DNA of 64,000 nucleotides from Litoditis marina (taxonomy: Eukaryota; Nematoda; Chromadorea; Rhabditida; Rhabditidae). The number at the start of each line of letters is the position of its first letter. Position 1 is the stretch's first letter. Of the stretch, positions 47,287 through 61,611 are shown in pieces. The DNA lies in the NCBI GenBank assembly GCA_964036275.1, contig OZ038434.1, positions 16,853,879-16,917,878 on the forward strand, in the 5' to 3' direction. The notes under the pieces are model-generated. The model had not been told where the DNA came from and ran no database searches. It was given only the letters and a program-made list of their open reading frames with translations. The position numbers were made by a program, and so were the translations under genes.

Positions 47287-48321
47287 CCCGACTGGAAATA
47301 CCGTAACCCGGGGGATATCAGTTGGGCGACCACTATGTGCTGGGTGGACGCCGTCTGGTTCCAGGGGGCGGAGTCAAGTTCTGCAAGACTCAGATTATAA
47401 CCTCACATGTAATGGACAGATAGGAGTGACAATACAACTGTTGATTGATCAGCGGAGACACATGAATCGCAGAAAATTGACAGAAATGGGAGAGGATCAA
47501 ACTGAAGTTCGTACCATTTGGCAGCGTGCCAAGACTTTTGTATGACTATTTCTTGGAGCAGACATAGGTATTCTTAAGAATTTTTCTCATTTACGTGTTC
47601 TTGTAGAACTAAACAACCGTCAATTGAGATTTGCAGAACTCCAAAGTGAAGAAAAATTTCCTGGAAAATTCACAGCCACGCTGCTAAGTCTCAGTAGGAA
47701 TGACCGGAACTTTACAAACATAGCCGAGACAAAGGTGGTACGTATAGAATAGGGTGAACTGTTCATTTTGGTCCAATACAAAACTTTCTATAGAGAAAAA
47801 AAAACTATTTGAAAATGTAGTTAGTGCAACTTTCTTGAATGGAGAAAAGGAAAAGTGATACTGCATGCATACTGATGAATTGGGCAATGGGAGTTCGCAA
47901 ATTTGAGTATAATGTTGAAAACTAATGAACAATTTTCATAACTTGTTCTCCATATTTAGATAAACTCTGAATTTAGAAATTCGATATGGGAGAATGTTGC
48001 CTGGCGTCGAGTGCTAGACTCAATGTCCCCCCATTGTTTAGTTTGCGACTATAAAGTACAAGTACAAACAGTATACCGGCTCCCTGCGTTCATTCTACTT
48101 TTTAATACACGTTGTCTTTTGTATTTGCCAACCTATGTTTTCCCTAAGCACGTATTTTCACATATAAGTGCGCTACTTTTTACTCATTCTCAGAACAAGC
48201 TCAGTTGGAACACACCAAATTACAGTTCCATACAGTATAGCAAAAATGTGAGTCTATTTTTCGGCGTCAAGTTTTATGACCAAACTTCAATCTGTGACAT
48301 ACAGTGCTTGTTCAAAGTCAC
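47287..48321. other. 5' region of the GPCR gene and flank
   Basis: On the minus strand a TCTTGCAG at about 47382-47389 precedes the presumed 5' UTR of the GPCR (ATG at 47286). It may be a trans-splice or 5'-UTR intron acceptor. 47530-47726 is a diverged repeat shared with 9340-9545. No other gene seen. Confidence 0.45.
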
Positions 48322-48439
48322 TTAAAGAATGACGAATATGTGGTACAATCCCCACTCCTTTGAACTGCAATACATTTTTCAATTGCAGTTTAAAGGACCA
48401 TTGACACGGGATTGGTCCACATAATCGTCCTACGTTAAG
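48322..48439. mobile_element. MITE family B copy
   Basis: A palindrome with TTAAAGAATGACGAATATGT at the left, central CAATACATTTTTCAATTGCA, and CACATAATCGTCCTACGTTAA at the right. The left end is diverged. Confidence 0.9.
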
Positions 48440-48566
48440 ACAGGATCGAGTTATTTAAACGTTCGAGATGGGTTATATCATGGGCCGTTTGATCGCCTAA
48501 AAGAGGGGGGGGGGTGAAGTGGATGAGATTGAGAGTCGATGACGTTGAGACATGAGAAGCTAACAG

Positions 48567-48723
48567 AATACACTGCTATACTAGAAGTAAATTGAGTAGT
48601 TACGTGAAGTTAGAATTCTGAATGAGGCATCGTGCACTTTGTCATTTCACGTTTCTGAGTTCTGCTGAGTTTAAAATATTTCACGTGACTATGCAATTCA
48701 CTGACAGTTCAGTAGAATAGTCG
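48567..48723. repeat. Dispersed repeat family D, copy 1
   Basis: It shares TATACTAG, AGTTAGNATTCTNAATG, TGCACTTTGTCATT, CACGTTTCTGAGTTCTGCTG and CACGTGACT with copies at 55437-55612 and 60116-60258, in the same order and orientation. Confidence 0.8.
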
Positions 48724-48829
48724 CGTGGAACGTGTAAACACATCAGTTGCAGAAATTATAATGATACATTGCTATAGTTTATTTACACACGTTCAATTGG
48801 TTACTGTAGGACATGGGTGAAACGGGTAT

Positions 48830-48985
48830 ATCTTAGGCCGTAAGCAGGAATATCCCGATGTTTCGATCCCAGCCTGCGTCTCCTCAAACATACGCTGTTT
48901 CTTCGTTCATACATCCCAATGGGATACATTCTCAGTAAAAAGGAGGATAGGAGAAGGGCACCAAAGTACCGGGATATTCCTGTAG
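48830..48985. mobile_element. MITE family C copy
   Basis: It begins GGAATATCCCGATG..CCCAGCCTGCGTCTCCTCAAA and ends GTACCGGGATATTCCTG. The ends are inverted copies of GGAATATCCCG. Confidence 0.7.
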
Positions 48986-48989
48986 GCTT

Positions 48990-51100
48990 GGAAATGAACC
49001 AAAAAATGGAAACGTTTACTATTAGTTTTCACACATGTGTGAAACGGCGTATGTTCAGGCGGGGAGAGGAGTGACTATTTGACCTGCAGCGCGATCGTGA
49101 TCTTTGCACCCCGTTTTCTTCCCTTTTGAGCTCAATGGTTCATTCTTTGCTAAGTATTCGCTGACCATATATTGTTTGCTTACCCGAGTTGTTACATTGA
49201 AATTGGATACAAAATGGACACACGTAGCGAGCAAAAACAAACAACTGGTCGCGCTAAAAAGTGTCAACTCGAAGGGAGAATACAACGTTTTTCCGTTGAA
49301 TACTTAGTTAGGAGAAGTTTCGATGTTACTTTTTAAACACATGATTTGTATACTTCTGGGAGAGCTGCCACAAAATTGAAGTAAACAGTACTAAAAAATC
49401 TTTTATATTAGCGGTTTCATAAGGTATATGAACTCGGGTTGGAAATAAGGGTAAAACCATCATATGAGCTGGTGTTCTGTATAAGAACCGGAGTGGGGTG
49501 CTATCGAAGTGTTACTAGTTATTCACAAATATATTTGTTTTCATTTTTCCCTATTTCACATCAACTCCCACTTCCGTTCCTGAGTTTCTGTTCATTTGAT
49601 AGATCTTGGATTGTACCCAATTAGAAGAAACATACTTAATTACATCCAATTGCAATGAACCCCCTCGCACTCCAAAATTTTGCAGAGATCATTCTGGAGA
49701 CTTTGTCCTCAACGCACTTTACTGGGGGGGGGAGATAGTATGCTTATAGAAAGTAGAATGTGGAACGCAGCGGGAATTTACACAGTAGATGGTTGCGAAT
49801 TTCACAAGCATGTGTGTTTACACGTAAATCTCACGTGATCACGTGATTTACTTCAGAGTTGAAAGATAGCTACGCACGTATTTCTTTCACGTGTTCTTTT
49901 GCACTTTGGTCAGAATATACCTCGTGAAGCTACATATAATTCTCATGGCCAAACGGAAACCCATGTCTGAAGGAGGTCACGTGAAACTTGTGGAAACTCG
50001 ATCTCTGTTACGAAGTACTCTCGGCCCTCTCCTCGTTTCATATGCTCTCTCGTCGTCTCTCGTCAGTTCAAACACAGATGAATGAGAACGGATATAAAAG
50101 GTACTCTATGGGGTAAGAAAAAATGCTTGCATCTTTCGAATTGACCTCGGAAATCTATAGTTTGCAACAAAGGTGCCAAGAGTACGTATGCGGGAATATC
50201 CAGTCGCCTTGAGTGCATCCTGCGTCTCTCGCTTTGCGCACTATTTCGTGACACTGGTATAACTGCATAAAGCAATGGTGGACGTAGATTGAGATGAGAA
50301 GACCAGGAGATTCATGAACAGACTTTTATTGGTAAATTGATTCACTTAGACGAGAGAAAAGAGGTAGGATAAAAAAGAAACTAAAATGGCATAGATAACA
50401 TACGCGTGTACGTGACTACGATCCGGAACGAGTACTTTTCAGAGGTGAAACCCTAGAATATTTCTCTCAATTTTTGATTTGTAAAAAGTACACTAATTTT
50501 CGTAGAACCTAACGGTCTAACGTACTTTAGAAATCCTTAAGGATTTACTTATAACAGTAGGTGTGTTCATGTTTTGGTTAAGAGACGTGATTAATACTAA
50601 AGAACTTGTTTGCTAGATGAAATATAGTTTCGAATACGAACAGAAAAAGTTTAGGAGATTAAAAAAATTTCTTAATAACTACTTGACCGATTTGTGGTTG
50701 AGGCTGTTCATTGACTCTCAATCCTAAAAGTGCATGAACAGCGGGAGACGAATAATTGGTCAGAAGTTGGCAGGAAAAGGTTACTCTTTGGTTTGTCGGC
50801 AAAATTGGGACAAAACTCATGGTTGGCGGAAGTTCTGCTGACGTTTGGCCAAATTATTCGCAGCGAATATAACTCACTTTTGCCGCAGATTCGGAAGATT
50901 GTGCATACGTAATGTCGACAAAAAGTTGCAACAATGCAATGCGAGTGTTCTTCAGAAAGATGTTCGGCTTTGTCCGAGTTTAGCAGAAAAAGCTGTGCAC
51001 TGAATTGAATTATCGTGTGTGAAATAAAGGTATTCTGGTTCTAAGGGGTCTCGGAAATGCAGAGGAAGTAGAAAAATGCCACTACGACAGCATATTACGG
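48990..51100. other. Non-coding region
   Basis: No supported gene. It contains a paired CACGTG palindrome (49831) and part of a family C element (50190-50260, GCATCCTGCGTCTCTCGCTT). Open frames of 60-70 codons lack any recognisable motif. Confidence 0.45.
49831..49846. promoter_or_regulatory. Double CACGTG (E-box) palindrome
   Basis: TCACGTGATCACGTGA is a perfect 16-bp palindrome with two CACGTG cores 8 bp apart. TCACGTGA is a preferred site for MITF/TFE-type bHLH-zip factors. Another CACGTG lies about 50 bp downstream (near 49890). No target gene is evident nearby. Confidence 0.35.
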
Positions 51101-51144
51101 ACGAAGCGGGCCTGCTCTCTTACCTTTACACTCAGCTGAAGAAA

Positions 51145-51330
51145 AACATTGAAAAAAGAGGGCAGAGAGAGAGAGGAGTGGAAGAGAGGAAGAGAGAAAG
51201 ACGGAGACATATACATACAGATAGTGAGATAGTTAGAGAAAGAGAGAGAGAGAGTGAGAGAATTAGAGAGAGAGAGAGAGAGAGAGAGCAGAGAGAGAAA
51301 GTGAGAGAGTGCATGAGCAGAGAGCGCGGC
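51145..51330 (+). repeat. (GA)n microsatellite
   Basis: An interrupted AGAGAG tract. It yields Arg/Glu-rich and Ser/Leu-rich false frames. Confidence 0.93.
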
Positions 51331-53223
51331 GCCTAAAGACTACTCTGAACAAATGTGTCTGCGCCACTTCACCTTGAATGAACATCACAATTCACACAGT
51401 ACAAGCGAACTGTCGGATAAAAAACAAGAAATGGTTGTATAGTTTAATTTGATTTGTTGTTCTAAACATTAAAAGTAGTTAAATTTGTCATGTTTATCAA
51501 ATCAAACAATAAATTCAAGCATGCCTAGTTCCATAGTTGCTGAAATAATTGCAACTGTTGTAAGCAAGATGATTTGCCTATACAATTTTTCCAAACCTCA
51601 AACGATCAGCTTTGTAGTGAAGACTTCCCTGTTCATTCCGGCTTTAACTAGATGGCATTACCAAAAAAGAAGAAGGTGAAAGTTCAAAGCATCACGACCA
51701 TTGTTTGCATTTGTCTACGTGCAAATGAGTGTTTCCTATGATAAATCTCGGGTTTCATTTGGGGTGAAAATGAATTGTCCATCTTCCTTTTCGCGTCCAA
51801 AAAACTCGTCGCCACTTGAACTGTGGTGCGTGGTCTCGGGGTGTGAAGTAGTCTATACAATCAATAGATTACTGTAGGTTCACAGCCCGGCTACCCCTTT
51901 GAATTGACGTTTTTAAGGACAAAAGAACAAACACGATGGTTTGCCGCCGAGTCTTTCTCACCTGAACTTGTCTAGATTTAAAGGACTGTAAGTGACCGAC
52001 ACACAAAGGACGGTGTGACCAATTTCTGTTGCGATGTTGAAGTGGGTGCAGCGAGATCAAAGAGATCCATTTATGTGTCTATTCGAAAAGTGTTACATGA
52101 ACTCTTAAAGAAGACATGAGGCTGAATAGAAAATAGATGCAGCTAGCAGCTACTACGCTTGTTCCAAACTAGATGCTCGTTGAAATTCCCGACGGAAATT
52201 AGAAAGTGCTACTGTGGCAACCTGAATACCGGAGTCAAACAGAGCTACGAGTGTGGATGTAGCCTGCACTTATCCCGTATTTAAGGTGGTGAACGCGCAC
52301 ATGTCATTCGAGAACCCTGGTGTTATTCAGAAGTGAAGTGTACAGTACCAAGTACAAGGGAGAATCAACCCGGCATTTCTGGTTACAAGGAGTTTACAGT
52401 GAATGTATCTACATATAGACGCTATGAATAGTATGAATCTTTGTCGGAGCAAACTCATAGCATTATTGAGCAATTATTGAGTATTCACTTCAGTACAAGA
52501 ATTTGCATCGAGGCCTTCCTTCAAGACGTCACGAGGCTCTAATGTTTCTAATCATTTTCCACGCAGCTGAAATTAGAATATGGGGCCTATGTCAGTCCCT
52601 ATTCTCACGTGCGCTTCTATCAAAGAATCCCACTCGAACAACGATTCGCAACGAATGTTAAAATTATAGTATTTAGTTCATATATGTAGCCTTCGGCATT
52701 GGGCGCCATGGCTAACTATATGGAATATTACCAATGAAAATTTTCCACAAAGTAAATATGCGTTTTATTATACTTCTTAACACTTGTAGGAGTTTCACAC
52801 GTTGTACGTGACCGACACATAAACAACAGTGAATGATAGAGAAAGTATTAGTAAAGAACATGCGCTTGTTCTCACGCGTGTTGAAGTACGTGGGCAAACA
52901 CAGAGAAAGAAAAGACCGCCCGTCCCCCTTCGAATCCAATTGGTTAGGAGAAAAGTTCGGAAAAAGACCATCACAGATCCTGGATATACAGTAACATAGA
53001 ATTCATCTTCTTTTCTTATTCCGAAATACACGGTTTGCTTTAGGAAGAGTCAAAATGCGTTTTTCAGACTCACTTGTTGTTGTTAAATTTCGTTGTATGT
53101 AAAACTGGAAAACCTGCGCGGGGTTAGCTGAAAAAATATCCTCACAAAGGTTCTAGCTATTGACAATTTCGCTCTGCTAGACCTACCGGCAGGATACCGG
53201 CACAGGTGTGTCTCACAGAGTGC
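51331..53223. other. Non-coding region
   Basis: No supported gene. GTGACCGACACA followed by AAAGGACGG- or AAACAACAG-like sequence occurs twice, near 51990 and 52808, and may be a diverged short repeat. Confidence 0.4.
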
Positions 53224-53371
53224 GTATGCTAGAAGATCCCGACACCTTGACCCCATCCTGCGTCTCTCGCTTTGCCTCACTATTTCTCTTATATCCCGGC
53301 GGGATGAAAGAGCAGGGAAAAAGCGTCAGTTGAAAGAAACGCGGGATGAGATGGAGGATCTTCTAGCATAC
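53224..53371. mobile_element. MITE family C copy with clear inverted ends
   Basis: The ends are GTATGCTAGAAGATCC (53224-53239) and GGATCTTCTAGCATAC (53356-53371), perfect inverted repeats. Inside are CATCCTGCGTCTCTCGCTTT and GCGGGATGAAAG, with GGGATGAGATGG near the right end. Confidence 0.8.
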
Positions 53372-55436
<2,065 letters not shown>

Positions 55437-55612
55437 TGGTATACTAGAAGTAATTGAATTGTCACGTGGAGTTAGCATTCTAAATCAATTGAATTGTCAC
55501 GTGGAGTTAGCATTCTAATGACGCATCATGCACTTGTCATTGCACGTTTCTTAGTTCCGTAATCCGTAGTGTTTAACATGTTTCACGTGACTGTGCAATT
55601 GAATAACAGTAT
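55437..55612. repeat. Dispersed repeat family D, copy 2, with internal tandem duplication
   Basis: The unit TCAATTGAATTGTCACGTGG plus AGTTAGCATTCTAA is duplicated back to back here (about 55450-55520). It is otherwise colinear with copies at 48567 and 60116. Confidence 0.8.
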
Positions 55613-57494
55613 AGCGATCTCTCGTGAACCTGATGGGATCACTTCAGGAGCAGTATCTCATCAAGGCTCGTGAGAGGTACACCGCCATGCCTATCTTCCG
55701 ACACAGTTATATGTCTAACTGTTGGAAACTTATTCAAGGGTATCAAAAAGAGCTCAACGCGTATTTCTATACAATATTGTCATCTTCTGCAAAATAATCA
55801 AGCGTTTATTTCTGGAATATTTATTTTTTCACGGACGAAAGACCACTATTTGTTGATTACATTCCTTTTTCCTTTTCATATTTATCCCACACTCAGTGTA
55901 ACGCAATTAGAACATTTTGGACTTTGGTTTTGGTTTGAGCAGGGCTGGAGGAATCGTGATTATTCGTTCGAGATGCAAAATTTTTATTGAAATGTGTTAA
56001 AAGTCAACTTTTACGTGAGTTAAATGTATCACGTGCAACTATTCACACTAAGTAAGTGAAAGAAGACAGGCAGCGTTCAATCAAAGCGACAAATTTGGAC
56101 CGAGCTATAGAATTATAAACTATTTTGGTTTTGAGTGTCCGAGACGTTTATTGGCTAGAGAAGGGAGTTTATAGAGAAACGTTATAATTATTATAAATTA
56201 TGAATTTATAGCTAGAGACGCGAAATAATAAAACTTTGCAAACTCTTTCACAAACTGAAAACCCACTCCCGGAAGTTCACATTGTTGGATTAAAAATGGC
56301 CCGTATATATTACCATTCTGCATGTCTAACTCTGTATACTACTTCGCGGAGCATGTTCATTTAGGATGTCAGAGCATGGATAGGATGTTTGTTTGATGAG
56401 ACGCAAGTTGGGATGTAGATCAAAGTATTCCTGTGCAGTCTGTGCGACGCTTCGCGACACGCGATGAAAAACGTTGGAATGGTTGTTGTGCACGTTGCAC
56501 CAAATCTCCTAATGTCGTTGCTGATAACCTGGTTATCCTCGTTGTCTTCTCGCTATTGACGTGGAAGAAAAGTAGAAAAACAAACGTAACCCAATTGTCT
56601 CTCCATACGGGGGTTCGATTGGAACTTCCGTCACCAACATGATCTCATTTTCTACGAGTTTACGAAGCGTAAAGAAAGAAGGATTGCGGCGAAGCGGTAG
56701 CAAAATGATATATGAACATGAGAAGGAAATGATGGTGGTAATACAATGTTTTTCTAAAAAAAATTCTTCAAAAAAGAAAAAGAAATTTCTAAAAAAAGTT
56801 TCCACGAAAATGGCGGAAACCCGGGATTTGAATCAAGTTTATTAGTTTAACGTTATGTATTTTTGCAACTCAGAGAGCTCGAATGAATGAGCTAGACTCA
56901 TAAAAGTTTTAGTCACCTAACTATTTATATGCATTTTCCAGCGGATTTACCTCATTCAAAGTGTGTGCTCATGGAGATTAATAGAAGGTCTGCAGAACAT
57001 GTCTGCACTAATGAAAAGTTTAATTAGGTTAAAAAATTGTTTTTAAGGGATGATGATACACTGATTACACAACAAAATAACCATGGAAACTGAGTTTATA
57101 TTCTAGCATGCAATGGAGAACGTAATATGATCTACTCCCTGGAAGAAATTATTTATAGACGTCATCTTATTCTACGACAGGTACCTTTAGTAGGACTTAA
57201 TTTCTCGTTAGTGACCCTTATGAAGAGCAGGGCACCGTAGCGAAGTCATGAATATTGTAAGCTCAACCTAGTCGAGGACTTGGTCACCTTCTAGCCACAT
57301 AGTTGCCAACTTTGTATGTATAAGCAATGTGCAGGGACCCAAACCTGGGCGAGGTGATGACCAGATAGATCAGCTCAAAGGTGACCTTTCCATGAGACTT
57401 TGCCATGGTGCCAGGCTAAAACTATGCATGATGGTCTGATCTTTAGTGTTTGTAGTTGGACCGCCGTGCATTTAGCTGCTCATTCGCAGTGGCT
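55613..57494. other. Non-coding region before the assembly gap
   Basis: No supported gene. A 54-codon frame at 55633-55797 (+) overlaps CTCGTGAG-type repeat sequence. A short stretch near 56515-56580 resembles a GPCR first helix by composition only. Confidence 0.4.
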
Positions 57495-57694
57495 NNNNNN
57501 NNNNNNNNNNNNNNNNNNNNNNNNNNNNNNNNNNNNNNNNNNNNNNNNNNNNNNNNNNNNNNNNNNNNNNNNNNNNNNNNNNNNNNNNNNNNNNNNNNNN
57601 NNNNNNNNNNNNNNNNNNNNNNNNNNNNNNNNNNNNNNNNNNNNNNNNNNNNNNNNNNNNNNNNNNNNNNNNNNNNNNNNNNNNNNNNNNNNNN
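57495..57694. other. Assembly gap of 200 N
   Basis: Exactly 200 undetermined bases, a conventional placeholder length, so the true gap size is unknown. Frames spanning it are meaningless. Confidence 0.99.
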
Positions 57695-59658
57695 GCTACC
57701 TGTGTGCAGTTCTAACTACAAGTTTCGGCAACTATCCCACAGCTATGGCTCGGATCTTTAGATTTCGTATAAATGTACCTTTTCAGCCAGTTCCGGAAAT
57801 GACATGAATGTCAACCATAAAGCATCGAGTTTTGGGTCCGAAAATAGCGCCTGTGTGTTGAATTGGATAACTGCTCTATGAATGGGGGGGGGGGGCTGCC
57901 GCGTAGTTAACTCCTCAAAACCTGAGAGATCTCGGGGATCTCACGAGAAGCATCTCACGGGAACTATCTCGAGCTGAGGAACATTACTCATAAGGTAGCT
58001 CATGAGATTGTCTCACCAGATGAGTGGAAACTACCAGATCGCCTGACGAATAGGTATTGTATTCAAATACAAGTTCTGTTGTTTCCTTTCTAGTTTATCC
58101 ATGTTCGACGACCATTCCATAATTCAATTCAAATGGTCATTTCAGAGAAGGGAGTCGGAAGCAAAACAAGTTAGGTTATCCGATTCACTTTCCTTGTTTT
58201 CGAATAGCAACTGAGGAATAGTTGGGGAATTCTAGGAAAGACAGTTCAGAACTGAACATGCTGCTCGGTTCGGACGTGATTGTAGTTTGATCACTCTTCC
58301 ATGGTAACGCCCACCGTAAAACCGCGCAGGTGGATGAACGTTGCAATGTAAGGTCTAATCGAGTACAAAAAATAACCGCTGCCCAAATTTGGACAAACTC
58401 GCATTTTAAGTTTAATTGTAACTTTGACCGCTAATAAGAGCACGCAGCGCTAGAATGCTACGCTTTTTCTCACATTAAATGGCAAATAACATTCTTGATG
58501 TTCTCTAATGCTCATTATTTTTAAGCTAGCTTGCATTCGAATTGAGAAAGTTCTCAGTAGGTTGAAAAAATAACTTAACAGGGGTTTTGTTTCATCTGAA
58601 AATTGATGAAAAAAGGAGATACGAGAACGTGGTAAACTGAGAATGTGAGATGTAAGTTGTGACGTTGCATTCCTGTCATTTTGGCGACCACCTGCTTGCC
58701 GCTTTTTCACGAAATGCGAAATTGGGAACGCCCAAATGAACTGAGATGCAAACAACTCACGTATTTATGAAATGGTTGGAAATGTCATTAGAAAGTATGG
58801 AGACATCAGGCACGAGCTAACTCTAATAATTCCTAGTAAACTTCTATGAGATCACCTCATGAACACTATCTCAGCAAGTTCTGATGGGAGTATATCAATA
58901 ACTAAGCTGCAACATCAAAAGTTGTTGAGCTGTTCATGAAGTTCTCATGAGAACGTTCTCTCGAACCCCCGATTAAAAAGTTATCTGTACTTCTCACGAG
59001 GTTGTAGGGATTGCTAAAGTGCTATCCGGAAAAAAAGGTGACAAAACGGCCTGGTCAAGCAAATCGAGGACCTGACTACAGTATCAGTTTCAGTTCAACT
59101 TCCTATGTAGTGCGTTTGACCTCTTCAGGTTGTGCCGCAACTCATTATCTGATCTAGTTTGCACTTGTTACCCCTTTACCAGATTACCTCAGTAGGTATC
59201 CTGAAAGTAACTAACATAAAGCATGAAAAATCACATTTTCCTATCTGAACCAAGATTCGATGCTCGAAGTTAGTTTGAACGGTAACCGGTTTCTGATTTT
59301 TGGTTACCAAAAAGTCACCGAAATTGGTTGATTTATTAAGAAACCGGGTTACTTGACCAGGCAGTCCGGACCGATTGTTATTCCATTGTCCCGCATGTGA
59401 TGACGCTGACCATTGGCGTCTGTCTGCGTCTCTCTCCATAGCACACTCTCTCCTCTTCTCTGCTCACTTGCCACTACCCAAGGGTAGTAAACACTTTTTT
59501 CTGCACATTCTTCTCAAGTCGTATCTCCTATTATGTCAAATATGTACTGTTGTAGTGAAAAACTACTAAGATTTATTCCCCAATTCCTATTGTTTTTAAC
59601 CTTTCGATATTCTTATGGTAGCTGTTTCAATGAATGAAAACTAAATAAGTGTATATAC
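57695..59658. other. Non-coding region with CTCATGAG-type repeats
   Basis: 57910-58030 and 58850-59005 are rich in CTCATGAG, TCTCACGAG and CTCATGAAC words, like 9548-9690. They look like degenerate foldbacks. No supported gene. Confidence 0.5.
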
Positions 59659-59670
59659 TTTTTATTTCAG
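59659..59670 (+). promoter_or_regulatory. Likely trans-splice acceptor of the chromodomain gene
   Basis: A T-rich run ending TTTATTTCAG stops two bases before the ATG at 59673, as expected for spliced-leader addition. Confidence 0.55.
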
Positions 59671-59672
59671 TT

Positions 59673-61150
59673 ATGAGTGGTCGCAGGAAAAGAAAGGCCG
59701 CTGTACCTGAAAAGGAGGAGGAAGAAGTAGGATTTTGAACGAATTTTTAAACGGTGTAATTAGTAGTCTTGCACCAGGCTTATTTGTGTAGTCGCTCTAG
59801 TAAATGTAGACTGATAACTGTACTGTGCGTTATGCAGTGTTTGGCTGTGTTCGTAGTGTGATCCCTCCACTTTTTAGTAACATTCTCAAAAAATGTGGTG
59901 GATGCAGATTAAACTACAACCCAGATGTAGTCAAACTTTTGTGTCTAAGGGAGAAAGTCAAAAATGTTTCACCAAAGTTTCAGTGTCTTGTCAATTACTA
60001 CTATCTGTAATAGAACTGTAGTAGCATGGAAACGATGCTGCCAGCATGTTCAAAATATAACCAACCTATGCTAAATCGTTGGCGCGAAAACTGCAAATAG
60101 TTTTGTGTTATCGCGATACCTGGTATACTAGGTGTAAAGCTGAATAGTCACTTAAAGTTAGCATTCTAATGGGGAATCGTGCACTTTGTCATTACACGTT
60201 TCTGAATTCTGCTGTGTTTAACATATTTCGCGTGACTGTGCAATTGACTAACATTATATTTATAATAAAAGAAACTTAATGTTCTCATACAGATTATTCC
60301 AGTTTGTCGTCGAAGCTGTCATGAACAAAAGACGAAAGAATGATACGGTAGAATATCTTCTCAAGTGGAAGGTAAACTATTTTTCTAATATTTATTGTTT
60401 GAATTTTGCAAACACATTTTTCTCGAGTGGTTTAATCTCTTGTAGTTAGATTCTACGTCTACTCCGGAGTTTTTTTTACAGATTAAAATCGTTTTTTCTT
60501 CATGTTATCAGGAAATATTTGATCATCAAAACGAATTTTCTTCATTGAAAGAGTTTGGAATTTCACGTCAACCTTTTTGTATGTAAAGTTTTTGGAAACC
60601 TCTAAAACATAGTTGAATGTCACTTCGAAAAATAGTTATCACGACCATCGGTTGTACTGTACTAATGTGGTATTTTTTGAAAAACCCTTCTATTTCTTCA
60701 ACAACCGGGTCAGGGGTGACCAAAATGTTGACCGACTCTACCGCCGGTACGGCCCCTCCCCTTTAAAAAATAGAAATTCGCCGAAAAATACGAAATTATT
60801 CTTCAAAATTGCGAGAATTTCACGAAAATCGGCAAAAATCACCACTATTTCTGAAATTTTTCGGCCTGTTCGGGCCTTAACGACCTCCCTCCCCTCAAAA
60901 AGGTTGCACGCGTGCAACTTGTGGTCACCCCTGATACCGGGTGCAATTCGGAAAAAGGCACTCATACTACGAAAGTTCACATAGGAATGACAATGACTAT
61001 ACCTCGATCCATCTCCCTGTGTTTCAGGGGTATCCACTGTCGGACTGCACCTGGGAACCTCTGACCAATATGGATTGTCCCGACCTCGTTGAAGTGTTCG
61101 AAAGCGAAATGAAGCAGGTGAACAACTATTTTGAATTGGAAAAAGTTTAG
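59673..61150 (+). CDS. Small chromodomain protein (HP1-type chromodomain, no shadow domain)
   Basis: Three exons in phase 0: 59673-59726, 60303-60371 and 61028-61150 (TAG), giving 81 residues. A basic then acidic lead (MSGRRKRKAAVPEKEEEE) precedes the domain. The domain starts FVVEAVMNKRR, continues EYLLKWKGYPLSDCTWEPLT and ends in an acidic helix (CPDLVEVFESE). The methyl-lysine aromatic cage is present as Phe19, Trp40 and Tyr43, so binding of methylated histone H3 tails is expected. HP1 proteins also have a chromoshadow domain; none was found before the next gene, and the frame runs to a stop after NNYFELEKV. A GTGAAC after EMKQ could be an unused donor. Intron 2 contains a hAT-like MITE. 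The gene lies upstream of, and co-oriented with, the fatty-acid-binding gene. Confidence 0.85.
60116..60258. repeat. Dispersed repeat family D, copy 3
   Basis: GGTATACTAGGTGTAAA, AGTTAGCATTCTAATG, GTGCACTTTGTCATTACACG, TTCTGAATTCTGCTGTG and CGCGTGACTGTGCAATTGAC follow the same order as in the other two copies. It lies in intron 1 of the chromodomain gene. Confidence 0.8.
60710..60935. mobile_element. hAT-like MITE in chromodomain gene intron
   Basis: The ends TCAGGGGTGACC and GGTCACCCCTGA are perfect 12-bp inverted repeats, flanked by ACCGGG at 60704-60709 and 60936-60941. CAGGG-type ends fit hAT elements, though the visible duplication is 6 bp rather than 8. The interior includes GTTGCACGCGTGCAAC, itself a palindrome. 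Confidence 0.75.
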
Positions 61151-61302
61151 AAAAGTTTAATTGATAAAACTTCTTGCAAATAGAACCGAATTCAGCCACA
61201 CCAACTATTCATTATGGTTAACCCTTTCCTACACTTTCCTTACCACCGCGTCCGTGTATTAAGCATATCACCATCTCTTTACCCCACATATCCACATTTC
61301 TT

Positions 61303-61426
61303 TTAAAGAAGGACGATTATGTGGTCCAATCCCAACGCTTCAGTCCTTTAGGCCGCAATACATTTTCCAATTGCAGTTTAAAGGACCGTTGACACGGGAT
61401 TGTTCCACATAATCGTCCTGCTTTAA
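61303..61426. mobile_element. MITE family B copy
   Basis: A palindrome from TTAAAGAAGGACGATTATGT to ACATAATCGTCCTGCTTTAA, with central CAATACATTTTCCAATTG. It lies between the chromodomain and fatty-acid-binding genes. Confidence 0.94.
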
Positions 61427-61611
61427 TGTAGTTTCGGTTAGTTTTTTAACGATAAGTCACAATTACCCAACTGAGCTAGTATCTGTTACATTTATCACGT
61501 GCATGAAGTAGCTGCGAGCAGTTGCTTCTATTTGATAGATATCTAGGTAGATAGGCTCTCTCTATCCCATACGCGTGCTGGTACCTCATTCTATCATTTT
61601 TCCGGCTAGCC

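Noticed and set aside
55633..55797. 54-codon frame with a plausible helix-rich start (MGSLQEQYLIKARERY)
   Set aside because: It overlaps dispersed CTCGTGAG-type repeats, and no partner exon or homolog is recognised. Too weak to call.
56433..56642. Stretch resembling GPCR helix 1 on the + strand (NLVILVVF)
   Set aside because: There are no following helices, splice partners or conserved TM2, and the true first exon of the nearby receptor was found at 47286-47193.
57400..57807. Frames spanning the N gap
   Set aside because: Most codons are undetermined.
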